Counted from the first letter of the stretch, positions 37,031-50,144 are shown. The stretch: 64,000 bases of DNA from Sipunculus nudus (GCA_026874595.1 CM049319.1:66269417-66333416), one strand, 5' to 3'. Numbers and translations are program-made. The notes: generated by a model from the letters alone, not told the origin.

Positions 37031-38606
37031 ACCAGTATGTTCAGCTCCTACAAACTGTATCATTTTTGTAACGTAAAGGCTTACATTCAGAGCGATATTT
37101 GTATTATGAATTGATACCAGCTTGCATGAGGCATGGAAATAATCCTGTCGGCTGATACAATTCTGTAAAAAACGGTAAAAAAAATCTATTATTACCGTCA
37201 TTATTAATGCTCGTTCAATCTTCAGCACATTTTTGGGATAATCCTTCTTGAACCGACAATGGAAAGATTAAGTAAAAATAATTGATTTTGCAGACTTTAG
37301 ATCAAGCAATGTTTAAATCATTTATATAAAAATAATAAGTTAAAAGTATTAAAACGTGAAATTTGTGTGTAATCCGTGGAAAACGCGAAAAGCCTGATAA
37401 GCTCTTTTGCGTAGCAAATAATTCAAGTAAACAGTATTTTTTCTGTTTATTTAAATATGCATATATACAGGGAAACCCCTTCAGACAAGATTGTCCGATC
37501 TGCCACAAAGCCCTGTTGGGATATACAATTTGAACAATATAAAATCACGGCTCACGACAAAATGATCAGGCAATATATGATTTTAAGCATGAACAAATTG
37601 AGCCTCTTTATACTAGTCGCATATATCGCGGGATAAGTAAGCGTTCGTTTTGTTTGTATGAAGTTTTCATAATTATCTTTTAACCTCGGATGATTCGTTC
37701 TGATCTAAACTGACTGGTGCTGTAAAGGGTACTTGTATAAACAGGTTCGTGGCTCGCTGAAACCGAGATGTAAATACGTGTAGTTAGAACTGTTTGTGGA
37801 TGTGTCTTGGTCTGTATTATATAACTTCTGTGGATAAAATTGAGGAGAACGTGACAGGCATATTGTAATATGGTTTCATATAAATATTCTAGATCTGAAT
37901 GTGAATAGTTTCTTGGTTTATATGGTGAGACTATATTGCAAGGATATATACTGTCAAATTATTGACCAACAAATCTAATATAATAGGTCTGCCACTAACG
38001 CAACCTGGCGGACGATGTTCCCACTACTGTGCCTAAGAAAGACGGAGACAATAAAAGATGAAGCAGTTCGTACCTAGACTACCGGTCAATGATAACCAGC
38101 GGTGTTGCTCTGTTTAATTGATAAACAGGAGTTGCGAATCAGTAGAACAAGTAATATGTTGGTGCGGTCTTACTGCTACAAAGCTGACTGTTATTTTATT
38201 ATTTCCGAAGATTTTATTTATTTATTTTTTTTAATGTGGCCTTGACGAATTTCTTGCAAGTTATGATATTTTCAACATGCAAAATTTGCCTCCAAATCAA
38301 GATCCGTATGGTATATCATGATAAATTCTAAATTGATACATCTAAAATCCTTTATAACCAATTAATTTGGCTCTATGAACACCTGCAACTGCTATATATC
38401 TGACATATTCTTCAAATATTTATCTTGAATCAGGTGATTGATATATATATCGCTTATTTAAAACATGAATCTCATTTAAAGTTACACGTGTTGACTGTAA
38501 AATGTCTTATTGTTCCTTATTATATATATAGATAAGTGTTGATTTGTATTAAGTAGCTTACTGTATTAATGGGTAGCAAAAATGAGTAAGGTAATATTCT
38601 TGTGTG

Positions 38607-38645
<39 letters not shown>

Positions 38646-39178
38646 TCATCTTGTATTTGTTGTAATGAATAGAATATATTTATTTTACATAAGGTGTGAA
38701 TACGGTATATATATATTTTAGATTATAAAATGTAACATTGTCTTTATATTGCAGAATTTTTTTCTTTTTTTTTAAATTTTTGATATCCAAACGTATTGTC
38801 CCCAATATTTCCCCTGTTACCCGTGTAAGAGACAGTTATGGAAGATGCTATATAGTGAGGGGAGCATACTTCTCAAATCTATGAATATTTTTATGTAATG
38901 TCGTCAACCTGAATTTCTTTTAATGATTTATTAAAGGTTTAATATAAAATGCAATCAGAATATGAAAATGAATAGTTTTATTATAAAAATTATACACAGG
39001 GATCTGTTTTTTAAGGGAATATTTCCTGAAAGAGTCTGTTCGGGTGTCCGTATACACATATTCAAAAATAATCACCATTTTGCGTCTGTAACTGGTACTC
39101 CTGATTTTACTTCATAAATCTTTATAGAATGTACCATTCATCCTATGGTATCTTGGCGAGAATCACATTTCTATACAC

Positions 39179-39180
<2 letters not shown>
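37031..39180. other. 3' flank of the GPCR, no second gene
   Basis: The first clear AATAAA is at 38050-38055, about 1 kb after the stop, and could be the poly(A) signal of a long 3'-UTR. A TG/TA run lies near 38605-38644. Confidence 0.45.

Positions 39181-39242
<62 letters not shown>
39181..39242. repeat. (TA)n microsatellite
   Basis: About 60 bases of TA repeat. Confidence 0.95.
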
Positions 39243-39247
<5 letters not shown>

Positions 39248-42200
39248 CACAAAACAGTTATGCCATTGGCAATGAACTAAAGCGTTCTATTCACATTTAA
39301 CAGCGCAGATCTTATTCATGCTAAAAACATGTAGCCCAGATATGTTGAATGAGTACAAAAATCAAATCATTCAGATACAACAATTGCATCACTACATATA
39401 ATTTTGTTGGAAGAGATATATCAAGTAATATATACATTTTAATATAATAATGTAAATTTAAATATAATTATGAAGATAGGTAAACCCCATTACCCTTATC
39501 TTACACATATATCATCATGTATTCATAGACAAGCTCAGACGAATTATTTAAAAAAAACTACAAGTGAAGACCAATGCTTGGGTCCTTTTTTTTTTTTTTT
39601 TTTTTTTTTGACATTCTGCAGTTTGACAAATGTTTTTAAACTGCCTACATTTCTCATGTAGGGGCATATTGTTTTAAGTGTCTTCACCTCAGAATAAAGC
39701 AATCCTGCATCAAGATACCGTATATTTTATTATCGTATTTTTATTTTAAATACATGTGTCATTTGTATGAATAAATTGTTCAGTATTATTGAAAATATAT
39801 GTGTCCTGAATTTTTGATGGTGTCATGAAACATCACAAAAACACAATAGTACCTTTATCACTGCCACCCATTAGGCTTATTTATTATTTGGACATGATTT
39901 GTACTAGCAGGATACCTATAATTCCGTCATGTGACCTGTGACATCAGGGTTTTAGTGTGTACGCAAGATGACAGCCTCTTTGAGCGGTTTCGTGAAACTC
40001 GGATAAAAAAAAAAACTTTCAGGCCCGTTGATGCAACTTGAAAGTACTCCAAGAAGAATGTCAAGGCGAGAATCTGTCTGCGAAGAGTATATTGTGGCAA
40101 GGAGACATATATAGGCAAGTTTTAGTTTTGGACCACGCCGGATTGCTTAAATTATAGTAGATAGACTTCATATGGTTAAACTTTCCTTTAAACGATCAAG
40201 TGGTTTTCAGTTACATGTTCCGCCACTAGATGTCAGTGGTGTCCGTTAGAGCTGAACATTTGAATTGTTTATCGGGATTATAAGAGGGAGGAGGCGTGAA
40301 TATGTCTTCATGGTTGAAACAATGCCATTCCTTGCGATTCGACAACAGGATCGCGGTTTCTATTTACATAGGCGTGGGAACATCTTAATCACTGGGCATG
40401 ACATAGACAGAGGGGCATTGGTATCCGTATGGCTGGAAATCTTAGGGTGTCATATTATATATAAACCCGTGTATAATGGGGCCGACAGGGCAGAAAATTC
40501 CAATTATTCTTCGAAACCCCAATATTTTTATTTCATAAATGCTTTAATAACTCTTTCTTCTGCAGATATTAATGCTAATGTATACATACACAAATGTGTT
40601 CCAAACTTGCCAATTCGATAAACCGATTAAAAATTGTTTTAAATTATTTTACTGCATACCGAAATGAGGCCCGTTAAATCAGACTCAGCTCCCCTAACTT
40701 ATGACTGTTAATCTTTTCACATTGGCTTATCCATTCGGGAGATCACCTACGGTGTTTTACTATTTAACAATGCCATTTTTAAACAAGGATTTCTAATTGG
40801 AAACGGAATAAAACTCTTATTTGATCATGATTAATGTACAGTATTCACATTTTTTATTTTAAATGTATAATCTATTCTGCTTGGTATGCTTTTATTCTTC
40901 AAAAAGTAACAATTACAGAAAAAGCGTCTGTTAAAAATACATGTAATTACTTTTATGTGGTCTTTTTACGAGTAGGTTAAAGAAACATAAACATTTTCAG
41001 TGATATGAGTATATTTGTGTGTGCTTGTCTCTATGTTTGCGCCACTGTAGTATTTTCCCACTTGTGCACAGTAGTATGGAAAAGGTTATAGAACGAACAA
41101 TTAGCAGATACCATAATATCTAAATGAAACAACACAATATGCATCATGTATAATTTATATACCAGATGTGTGAGTAGTTCTCTTTAAAGATGTCATTCAT
41201 TAGTAAATAAAAATAGAAAAAATATATAAAAATGTCAAAAAAGGAGACTCGCCCAACTCATAATTGTGTGCATCAAGTGATGCCCGAGGTGTTCACCATG
41301 CACTGATATGATACTTGCTTCTTGTACACTTGTATAATAGTTGGCCAACTGCAGTGTTATACATTACATTCTTATTGCTTATGATAAAACTTTATTGTGT
41401 TCCTTTCTTGTTAACGGAGATACCGATAGGGTGAGGAATAAAAAATAATATTAATATCTCTACGTTACCTGAACAATTATTTATTCATAGTAAATAAATT
41501 AAATACAGTCTTGAGAAAGAAAGGTTGTCGAATGAGATTAGAGAAATGGAAAAATAAGTATGATTTAAATGGTAGGGCTTATCTTGATTGGACTTTTTTT
41601 GCTACATTTCATTATCATTTCTAAATAAATATGTGTATTTATATATCTAACATAGCCATTAACTATCTGATACAAAACCGGTCATCTCATCGTAAAACTG
41701 CAGCTGAGAGGAAAAGTTAAACATATGTATGCAATGCTTAGAATTTTCTGTGCTCAAGATAGTAATTTAAACAAAGGCCACACAATACTAGATGCAGGTA
41801 CGCATTTTAATGTCCAATATCCAACTGTACTGAACACCTGGGAAAATTAGGACCTCTGGCATAATATATGGTCCCCGGGTGCAATTCTGTGTAAAAAAAG
41901 GTGTTGTTTTGGCAAAATCCTAGGGGTTTGGGGATGTGTTTAGGGGTATTAGGATATTTCTAATAAGCCCATTTAATTACTTCCAAACTGACCATTTTAT
42001 TGCCTTAAGGTCGGTTCAACTGAAATTCTGATTTCCTCCGAGCAGGCTAACGTAAAATCATTTCGTAAGAGCAGATCGAAAGAAGACCTTATTAATACTA
42101 ATACTAATATTAATACTAATATTTTGAGAAAACAACCTTGGAATTTGTAGCATCTTATGGACAATGCGTCTCATATTTGGCCTGTCTGGCTTCTGGAGTT

Positions 42201-42939
42201 TCTGCATGAACATGGCGGCTACGTTTGTCTTTCGATTTCGGTGGTAAATCTCGTAGAGAGGTAATTCTCACCGATTTCACTAGATTTATTGGCAGCCCAC
42301 ATTAACTGCCGACAAATATGGTTATTTAAACGCTGATATACAGCCCAGTTAATCTTATTTATTTAAATATATTTTGTGGTAAAAGGTGCACACTTTCTGC
42401 AACACTGAAAATACGTATATATGAAAGTACATCGTAAAACCTTAAGAATATGCACAAATTGAAAATTTTAATTGATATGAAGTGAACCAACCAACCATCC
42501 AAGTTACAAACTGTCTGACGTTTCCGTTGTGGCTATGATGCTAGATACATTTTTAGTGATTTATATTTGTAAGTCCTGAGGGCACTTTACATAAGCCTGT
42601 AATTTATGAAAATGAAGACATGGTGACTGACCTAATTACCCACATGGATATAGACTTTGAGCTAAGGGATAGAATGTGAAAAAAAAATGTCGAAATTTGG
42701 CGCCGGTAATCATGATACTGCGTGGTAATGGCTGTTCATTTACAGCCCCGCGTGGATTTAACGATGAAAAGAGTTTGACATAAAGCTTGCAGAATGTAGG
42801 CCATCCTGACCTAATTTCTGGACCTTTCGGATACTTATTTAGAAAATTATGAGTCCGAAGATTACAATTTATGCTATGCAGAACAGCCTATAGTTTTAGA
42901 AACTGGCATTATTGTTGTAATTTGACAGTCTCAAAAATA
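39243..42939. other. 3.7-kb intergenic stretch, no gene recognised
   Basis: Contains a T-run at about 39587-39609, a dispersed repeat at 40035-40095 shared with 5700-5760, and a degenerate ATTAATACT repeat near 42088-42123. The 118-codon plus frame at 40265-40621 has no domain I recognise. Confidence 0.5.
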
Positions 42940-43400
42940 CAGGTAAAATGTTTGGTGCAACCAGTCATTATATCACCTGATAAAACTAGTAAAGATCTAT
43001 ACGCTTTAGGACATTAGATGCAACACAGAGCACAGAAACTTTTACGGTTGTCATTTGATGGCACATATTGGAACAAAAAATGAAAATAATTAAGCACATT
43101 AGGCTTCTAGACTTTAAATGAGACCACAAGTGAGAAACTGACATCGTTGCTGGAATCTGGCAGTAATGAGGCAAAATGAAGGGAAAAAACATAGGTGGTA
43201 CCACCTGTCTTCAGAAACTGATAAAACTATTCATAATCAACAAACATACAAGGTGTCAGAACTACAGGTGAGACCACAGAAGTGAAAACCGATGTGACTG
43301 CTGTCATTTGATGCTCATAGAGAAAAATGCACAAAAATGAAGACAAACATACAGATGGCGCCACCAATCTTCAGCAGCTGATGAAACTGTCGATGTTTAA
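42940..43400. repeat. degenerate tandem repeat, unit about 155 bp
   Basis: Two to three units share GAGACCACA-GTGA, then AAAATGAAG-A-ACATA, then a GGTGGTACCACCTGTCTTCAGAAACTGATAAAACT-like block. The best pair is 43120-43233 against 43271-43396. The second contains AGATGGCGCCACC, similar to the boxes in the array at 450-1260. Confidence 0.6.
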
Positions 43401-43905
43401 TAAGCAAAGCAAAGTCCTTGGCAATCCATGCATTAATAAGTGAGATAATGGAGCTTTTGTATTTGATTATACTGGGGTGCCAAGCCAACCCCATAATTTG
43501 GAAAATATAGGTTATTGTTACCTAATTTCGGGTCTCTTAGGAGATCGCTCTATGACCTACTAAGATCTTCAGTTAGAAGTTTATAAGTCCAATGGATACG
43601 TTTTTTACCTAGTTAACGGACGACCCCCACACGGACAGACGTGATCGCTGTACCTCAGATGACGTACAACCATCGATCTGAGCTGACCAATACATCCTGC
43701 CGAGGTAGAGCAAGTTCCTTGGTTTGTAAGCTCCAACGGAAATTATGCTAAAGGCTTAAGTTGGGGGTCCTAGTAGAGGATTACTTGCAACATGTGGTAG
43801 TGGCGGCCTCCGCTGTCTGTTAAGTTTCCACTTTGTCATCAGGTTCCTGGAGTGACCCGCACCTGCTTTTTTGTTTAATGAAACATTATATTAAACAGAC
43901 CTACG

Positions 43906-43907
<2 letters not shown>

Positions 43908-43947
<40 letters not shown>
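43908..43947. repeat. (TA)n microsatellite
   Basis: About 40 bases of TA repeat. The following ATTCGCTGTGA string also follows the TA-rich tract near 47080. Confidence 0.95.
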
Positions 43948-43950
<3 letters not shown>

Positions 43951-44224
43951 TGCGAAACAATTCGCTGTGAGATCCGATTTATATATGAAACAGCTCGGAT
44001 CATGCCAGGTCGACAGACAGTTGGTCACCAACATTTTAATTAAGGGATCTATTCACCAATACAGGTAAACATGAATATACATGAACTTTTGTCCATAAGA
44101 ACATTATGATATCTGGCAACATTTCGATAAAACGTTTGTTTCACTCATATACTCAAGTTGAAATTGTTCGCACCGGTCGCGATCATTGGCGCAAAAAAAT
44201 ATATATATAGCGTGCACGTCAACT

Positions 44225-44485
44225 GTTGGTCGTCCCGTAAATTTTCACAAAACCAGAATTTTCAAGCCTCCAAATGGTGGTTTCCACAACATAAGCCAGG
44301 CAGTCATGGATGGAATCTAAAGAAATTTTCAGGCGGTTTCGGGAAAGGACCAATGGCCAATGAAGAACCGATTACATTGTGGTATTGATCTCTCACATGA
44401 TCCGGATTCAGGAACTTTGTCAAGGAAAATTAAACATGTACAGTCATTTATGCATTCATGAACCTGAAAATATGGGCCGAAAAAG
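44225..44485 (+). repeat. dispersed repeat family A, copy 4
   Basis: The longest copy: TTTTCAGGCGGTTTCGGGAAAGGACCAATGG, then CCGGATTCAGGAACTTTGTCAAGG, then a CAGTCATTTATGCATTCATGAACCTG-like block. These align in order with 4630-4770. Confidence 0.6.
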
Positions 44486-45575
44486 TGAACGAAAACGCTG
44501 ATTGGGCAGCATCCAACAAAAGGGAGCCCCCACATACCTTGGAATGCAGATTTCTAGTTTGGGTTTTGCGACACATGTGCGAGATCGGGCCTCTGGTCAT
44601 ACAGTCTTTTATGGCAAAAAAAAAACACACTTGGATTGTGTTTGCTCACACACAGAACTATAACACCGATGGTTTTGCTGTTTTATTCAGCGAAAGTGAA
44701 AATTACTTTCGGATGTACGCTCTGAACACAGCGCGTGACCTCCCGGCCCAGTGACCTTCCACTCACACGCTGTGAGAAATAGCAGGATTTTTCAGGTTTG
44801 GCAACACCCAGTCAGCTTGCACTGGATAAGATAAAATCTGATTGGCTCTGCGTAAAAAAAAAAATCTGCAGAACTGGTAGAAAAAATCTGATTGGCTTAG
44901 CGCGCGTGTAAACAAACATAGCTATGCGGGGCAAGCTCGTGCGGCACGCAATACAGGAAAACGGCAGAGAGTGGGGCATAACTGACCTCAGGCAAGTCAG
45001 TATACAGACTGTGTTGAAAGCTGACGATTGCATCGTGTGTATTCCAATGGGGATGAAAGAAAGTCTGTGCTACCAAGCGCTTTCCACAGCAGTGTAAAGT
45101 GACCGGTACCTCGATGAACATCCGTTTGTGCTGGTTATACCTGAATTGTGTTTGGTTAAATAAATCACGCAGGGGGAATTCCACAGAGACAGCGACGCCT
45201 GGTAGCCAAACCTGACCGGCAACCGCGCTTTAATGGACGCGGGTAGTGTAGCGAATAGTTTAGCGTAGCGTAGCCGCTGCTAATGGAGCGTATGTCGGAT
45301 GCTGCACTTATTATTTCAAATTTCTATATGTACCTCTAACCTTTCCTTCTGTACATGTAAGAAGAATTATTATTATGAATTATCCGAGGGACATGGTCAC
45401 AAAGTCAATGTTCTACAGGTACATTTGTGCATTACACCGTATCCAGCTAACCCGCTTGATTATATAAGACCGCCGTGCAGGTGTCATTGATTATATGAGA
45501 CCGCCGTGCGTGTGTCATTCGTGTGGTAATATATAGCATAATCAATACGTTCACTGAAGGCGGGTATATATTGTC
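44486..45575. other. intergenic, with a short direct repeat
   Basis: AAAATCTGATTGGCT occurs at about 44832 and again at about 44886, 54 bases apart, each containing an ATTGG (inverted CCAAT) motif. A second short direct repeat GATTATA-GA-CCGCCGTGC occurs at 45459 and 45489. No gene is supported. Confidence 0.45.
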
Positions 45576-45581
45576 TTTATT
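45576..45581 (-). promoter_or_regulatory. poly(A) signal AATAAA for paralogue 1
   Basis: TTTATT on the plus strand, which is AATAAA on the gene's strand, 24 bases past the stop codon. This supports a real transcription unit with a very short 3'-UTR. Confidence 0.6.
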
Positions 45582-45604
45582 CACGTACTGTGGCACCAGT
45601 TACA

Positions 45605-46153
45605 TCAGGAATTGCTTTCGGACTTTTTTACAAAGGGAGCCAGCCCAAGGACTGTTGCCGCTCCCGCCGTGTAAATGTAACCACCTTGCTCTGTAGGACC
45701 GGTTGTGAATGAAAGACCAATTGACGACAGATAGGCGTGACAAAAATCATGACAGTTGTTTGTCAGTTTATTATAACTTCCAAAATTCTCCATCGTGGAC
45801 ACAACTTTTCCTGCCAATAATTTGGCCGTGCCCTTTACCTTGCCACAGTGGTCGAGGCTCTTAAGATCACCACTGAATCGTTTACTGACTGGTTTAATAC
45901 GATCAGTCCAGGCTTCGTAGCCGAGCTCAACTATGACGAAGTTTTCCCCATCTGCTGCTAACACTACTGACTTAATTCCACCACATATACTGCTATTCAC
46001 TGTGTACACTTCAAAGAATTTCTCCGATTCCATATCTAGACCCACTTCCGCGAACGAGTGCAGAATTTTATTCAAATATTGCTGCTTACTGAACTCGTCA
46101 GTCCGTATGCCGCTCGTTGTAAAACAGCCACCCGTACAAGCTGTGCAAAACAT
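45605..46153 (-). CDS. permuted papain-like-fold candidate, paralogue 1 (His lost)
   Basis: This 182-residue single-exon protein belongs to the family seen at 51.7, 54.7 and 63.4 kb. It has MFCTACTGG at the N-terminus, an RTDEF segment, SVVLAADG (62-69), DHCGK (101-105) and FGSYNKLTNNCHDFCHAYL (124-142). A weakly hydrophobic stretch at about 158-174 precedes a KKSESNS tail. Candidate nucleophile Cys134 is kept, but the residue that is His in the other copies (GGH-x-SVV) is Ile60. If the family is catalytic through His and Cys, this copy may be inactive or use His135 next to the Cys. The ATG has A at -3 and a poly(A) signal follows closely. No named family can be assigned from the sequence; PPPDE/DeSI or LRAT-like relationship is inferred from motif order. 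Confidence 0.75.
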   Translation of the reverse strand: MFCTACTGGCFTTSGIRTDEFSKQQYLNKILHSFAEVGLDMESEKFFEVYTVNSSICGGIKSVVLAADGENFVIVELGYEAWTDRIKPVSKRFSGDLKSLDHCGKVKGTAKLLAGKVVSTMENFGSYNKLTNNCHDFCHAYLSSIGLSFTTGPTEQGGYIYTAGAATVLGLAPFVKKSESNS

Positions 46154-46853
46154 GCTGTGGTGAGAGTGCCAGAACGAAAAGATTGAAACATCGGGTATTC
46201 TGACATAATGTTAATCATCAACCAAGTATTGAGGTCTCGACCTTTCCCGATGCAAGCTAAACATTACAATCAAATGAAAAGCCAAAATAAACACAAACAA
46301 GTCTGTATAACTTCATACTTTAAAGTTAATTGGCCCTTGTCACCCTGATCACAAAGAAATATTATATTGCATATAAATATGTCAATTAACTTATCATATA
46401 GACACCAACAAAGAACTTTTTGAGTAACCAAGTTTATTGTTGACATCTGACCCGACTACATCATGCATACAATAGGTGGAGTCACACAACACACGTTGAT
46501 CGCTTGTGGTCCACAATTATTGGGAGTTGTGTGCAATTACACAAGCTGCTTACCAATTATTTTTCAGTTGCCACAATTTCGATGCTGTTTATCATCCTAC
46601 ATGCCGCATGGAAAAACATGGAATAATTAATACTGTGTGTTGGTTGTGCTGTCTGTAGTTGTTTGCAGTGTGGTTCTCCCTATATTTGTGTGCTCATTTG
46701 TGATTGGGCCATTTTTGCAATAAATGACTTAATCCCTTCAACAGTAGCTGAGCCGAGATAAAATATAACTATTAAAACAGGCCGGCCTGTGCTCTCTGTT
46801 TCTGGCCAAGTGCTGGCTGTCAAACTCTTATCCCACTGTGCAATGGATATAAT

Positions 46854-46857
<4 letters not shown>
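46154..46857. other. 5' flank of paralogue 1
   Basis: No TATA box or other firm promoter element seen. Confidence 0.4.
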
Positions 46858-46909
<52 letters not shown>

Positions 46910-47085
46910 TTATATATATATATATATACATAATATATATACATAATATATATATACAAAAAATATTTATATATAATATATAAATAATATAAATATTATA
47001 TATATTTTATATATCATATATAAATTATATATATGTTTATAATATATATAATAAAATATAATATATATAATTTATATAATTCGCT
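46858..47085. repeat. TA-rich microsatellite tract
   Basis: (TA)n at 46858-46904, then about 180 bases of imperfect ATATAA/TATATT sequence. Confidence 0.9.
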
Positions 47086-47149
47086 GTGATTGGGCTGATA
47101 ACCGCTGCGTGAAAGTGAAACAACAGCCTGTAAATAAGGAAGTTTAACA

Positions 47150-48040
47150 TCATCTACACTCCTTACACAGCGGTCACACACGGCAGTCGTACAGTTTTGT
47201 ATTTAAACAACTGAACAAAGATGTTTAGGTTTCAATCAGTGATAGTCATTTATGATGATGCAGGAGTTGATCATCCTAAGCAACAGAGACTTAATTACAT
47301 TTTTATTATTAAACTGTAAGCCTGTTCGGCATATAAATCAGTAGGATGGTGCCGTGGCTTTGGTCTTGGAACTTGTGATGTCGAAATCAATATGGTTCTT
47401 TCCTTATTCTTAGGTAATCCAAAAGTGAAAGATTTTGGATGAAACGGTGACAATGCCTCCAGTTTTTCCTTTGACCATGTGACTCCAAAATTGATAGGAA
47501 TTTTACTTTAGTGGTGAGCCATACATAAGTCAAGTTTGAATCCGTATGTTAATTTAAACTGAATTATCATCTGGAGACCAATTTGTGAACCGATGACCGA
47601 TATGACCTTTGATCTTAAATTGTGGCTCCAAAATCGTTAGGGATCTTCCCCTTTCAGCAGATGTGCAAGATGGAAGGTCTGGGATGAAAAGTTGGGTGAA
47701 ATGCATCCACAATCTTTTAAATATGTGAGTCATGTGCCTTTTAGCTAAATTGAACTCATGACTCCAAAAACTATAAACTTTTTACTTGGTGGTGGGCCAT
47801 ATCAATGTCAAGTATGAAATCCATATGTCAATCCAAACATGAGTTATCATCCGGCAACGAAATTGTGGACGGACAGACAGACGGCACGACCGACGGACAG
47901 GGTGATTACAGTTACCCGCTTGTTCAAGGGTGGCCCTAATACCACTTCCGGGTCTCACCACCAGAGGTCGCACAAGTGCAAACAATTATAATCAGACCAA
48001 TGAAAACATATTATAGCATTGTGCATTATTAAATTTTCTG
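47150..48040 (+). repeat. composite dispersed repeats (family C ends and GACGGACAGAC-type element)
   Basis: Family C blocks occur at 47155-47200 and 47940-48035 (GGGTCTCACCACCAGAGGTCGC, later AGCATTGTGCATTATTA). Between them a diverged internal duplication repeats TGACTCCAAAA-T-ATAGG, GGTGAGCCATA and AGTCAAGT-TGAATCC-TATGTCAAT blocks (about 47470-47570 and 47750-47850). It ends ATCATCCGGCAACGAAATTGTGGACGG, then GACAGACAGACGG at 47871-47883. Confidence 0.6.
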
Positions 48041-50043
48041 TTTCTGTGTAATTGTTTCAGCGATACTTCTGCCTCCCTTGAACCTTCCGATATGCAAATT
48101 AAGGTCATTTTCACGCCTGCTTCCACCCTGCTTCCCCTGTGCAACCAATGTGTCTCAATTCTTCAACAACAGTAATGCTGGTGTCTACTTTGAATTAACT
48201 TCCTTTGTGCCATCTTTGAGCAACCAACACCCTCGGCCACCTTTGTGCGACTGTTTTGAACATGATGAAAAAATTAACAGTGACCATGGCGCCTATGGCG
48301 AAGTCTGAAACTCCTGTGTACCACCTTTGAAAGACCTAGGCAACCATTCTGCCTCCTTGAGCCTCGAACGATGACCTGTTACAATTTGTGGTCGCACACG
48401 GGAGGCACAAAGGTCGTCATTCTGTGTAAAGAACCCTTAACTGGCTGTCAGGGTGTCGTTACATCCTTCAGCGGGGAACGCACTTTAAGGCTCTATGTAA
48501 GAATATGCAAATACATGTATTTTCGACATTTCTTATTTTTCGTAAATTCGTCAATCCTCATGACCTACAAAGGCACTGTCAATTGACAAAAAAAAACAGT
48601 ATAATCGTCAGTATTTTAGTATACTTTTTACCAACACCGAGCATGAGGGAGAAAAAATCCGTATTAAATTAGCATACTAATAAACCCTCTGAATCTTTGT
48701 TGAATTTCTGACCGCATGAATATAAGCATGGCCTCATTTAGAATTAATGTCTTTCACAGCTGATGTCTCCTGGAAAAATCCAGTTTTAGGTAACTGAACA
48801 TGCTTCCACACAGCGATATCCAGTACCTCCAGAGTTACGCATTTGAATAAAGTCCTCGGTCGGTTTTTGAAGCGCTCACAACAGGTATAATCGGCAGAAT
48901 ATAAGTCCGTCGGCAAAATGAGATACTTGCTCTGAAGTCCGTTACAGAGAAATCACCATGGCCTATCTACGCTTCGACTGTCTAAGCTTGCAGATATATC
49001 TCGGTTGTTTCGACTCTGATGCCCCTGGACTGTAGACCTCGACAGGCTATACCGAAACTGGTACGCTGACCGGGTACTTGTCTCGAACATCCCCTTCATC
49101 ACGACATATATTTACTTGCTGACGTTATAAGTCCTGACTGTCCTCTGACCAGTCAACACTCCCTATTATGCCGACTGCCAATTATTACATAAATGTTAAT
49201 ATGGACACGCCTCAAGAAATAAAACCCTGAGAAACCAAAAAATAAACAGGTGCACATCCTTCGAAGTCTACCACAAACAGTCGTTACTTTAGAGATCGTA
49301 ACAGAGACGGCTCCGACGGAATTAAACTGTACTGAAATTAATATCAAACGATCTTAAATTACATCTACTCTATTTTATTCTGAATTTTACGATAAATATA
49401 ATATAAAAAGATACATATAATAAAACAAGCAACGCAATTATGTGAAACGCTTCTTGCATTCGTGACTGCAATGACTGGGCCAGTATATTTAATAGTTAAT
49501 GTGAAGCCCTTAAAAGCTAAAGACAGTATCCGTGTCGCGTTTATTGACCTATTTAGATACAGCGGACACAGATACCCGGCTCAGGGTATTTTTACACACA
49601 GAGATTGACTCGGTATCCAATTAAAAAAAAACATATAACCATAGCTATGATGCTAAAAGCGTGCGTGCGACTAAAACGCACTAGCTTTGTTCAAGTGAAA
49701 AACCTCGAGAGCATTTGATGAATTGTTTGCCTGATGCAATAATAAAGTCTCAGTTCCAAACTAAGACCTGTTTCCTAGTAAATTCACCCGTGCCCCTAAT
49801 ATTATCAGTGCAAGTGAAACTAAAACCCAAAGTGAAACGGCTTTAATATGCACCATAAGCTTTTTCGTTCTACTATGGAGATTAATTAGCATAAAGTCTC
49901 TGACTGGAGGGAAGGCGGACAGAACGGGACAGAACCACAACCTCCCGGTCACAAGTAGGGCTTCCTAATCTCTAGTAGGTCAAAGTTTATTAAATTTGAT
50001 AACTATATGACCACCTATACCTTCCGAGTTGTAGCGCTGCCGG
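48041..50043. other. intergenic, no gene recognised
   Basis: A direct repeat TTCTGCCTCC-TTGA-CCT occurs at about 48067 and 48347. Nothing else is supported. Confidence 0.45.
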
Positions 50044-50093
50044 TGCCAACATCTCTCTCTCTCTCCCTCTCTCTCTCGCTATATATAAATTAA

Positions 50094-50142
<49 letters not shown>
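50044..50142. repeat. (CT)n and (GT)n microsatellites
   Basis: (CT)n at about 50051-50080, then (TG)n at 50103-50141. Confidence 0.95.

Positions 50143-50144
<2 letters not shown>

Noticed and set aside
40265-40621. 118-codon plus-strand frame as a gene
   Set aside because: No domain, signal or membrane pattern, and no ATG-led homologue that I recognise; its length is within chance expectation for 64 kb.
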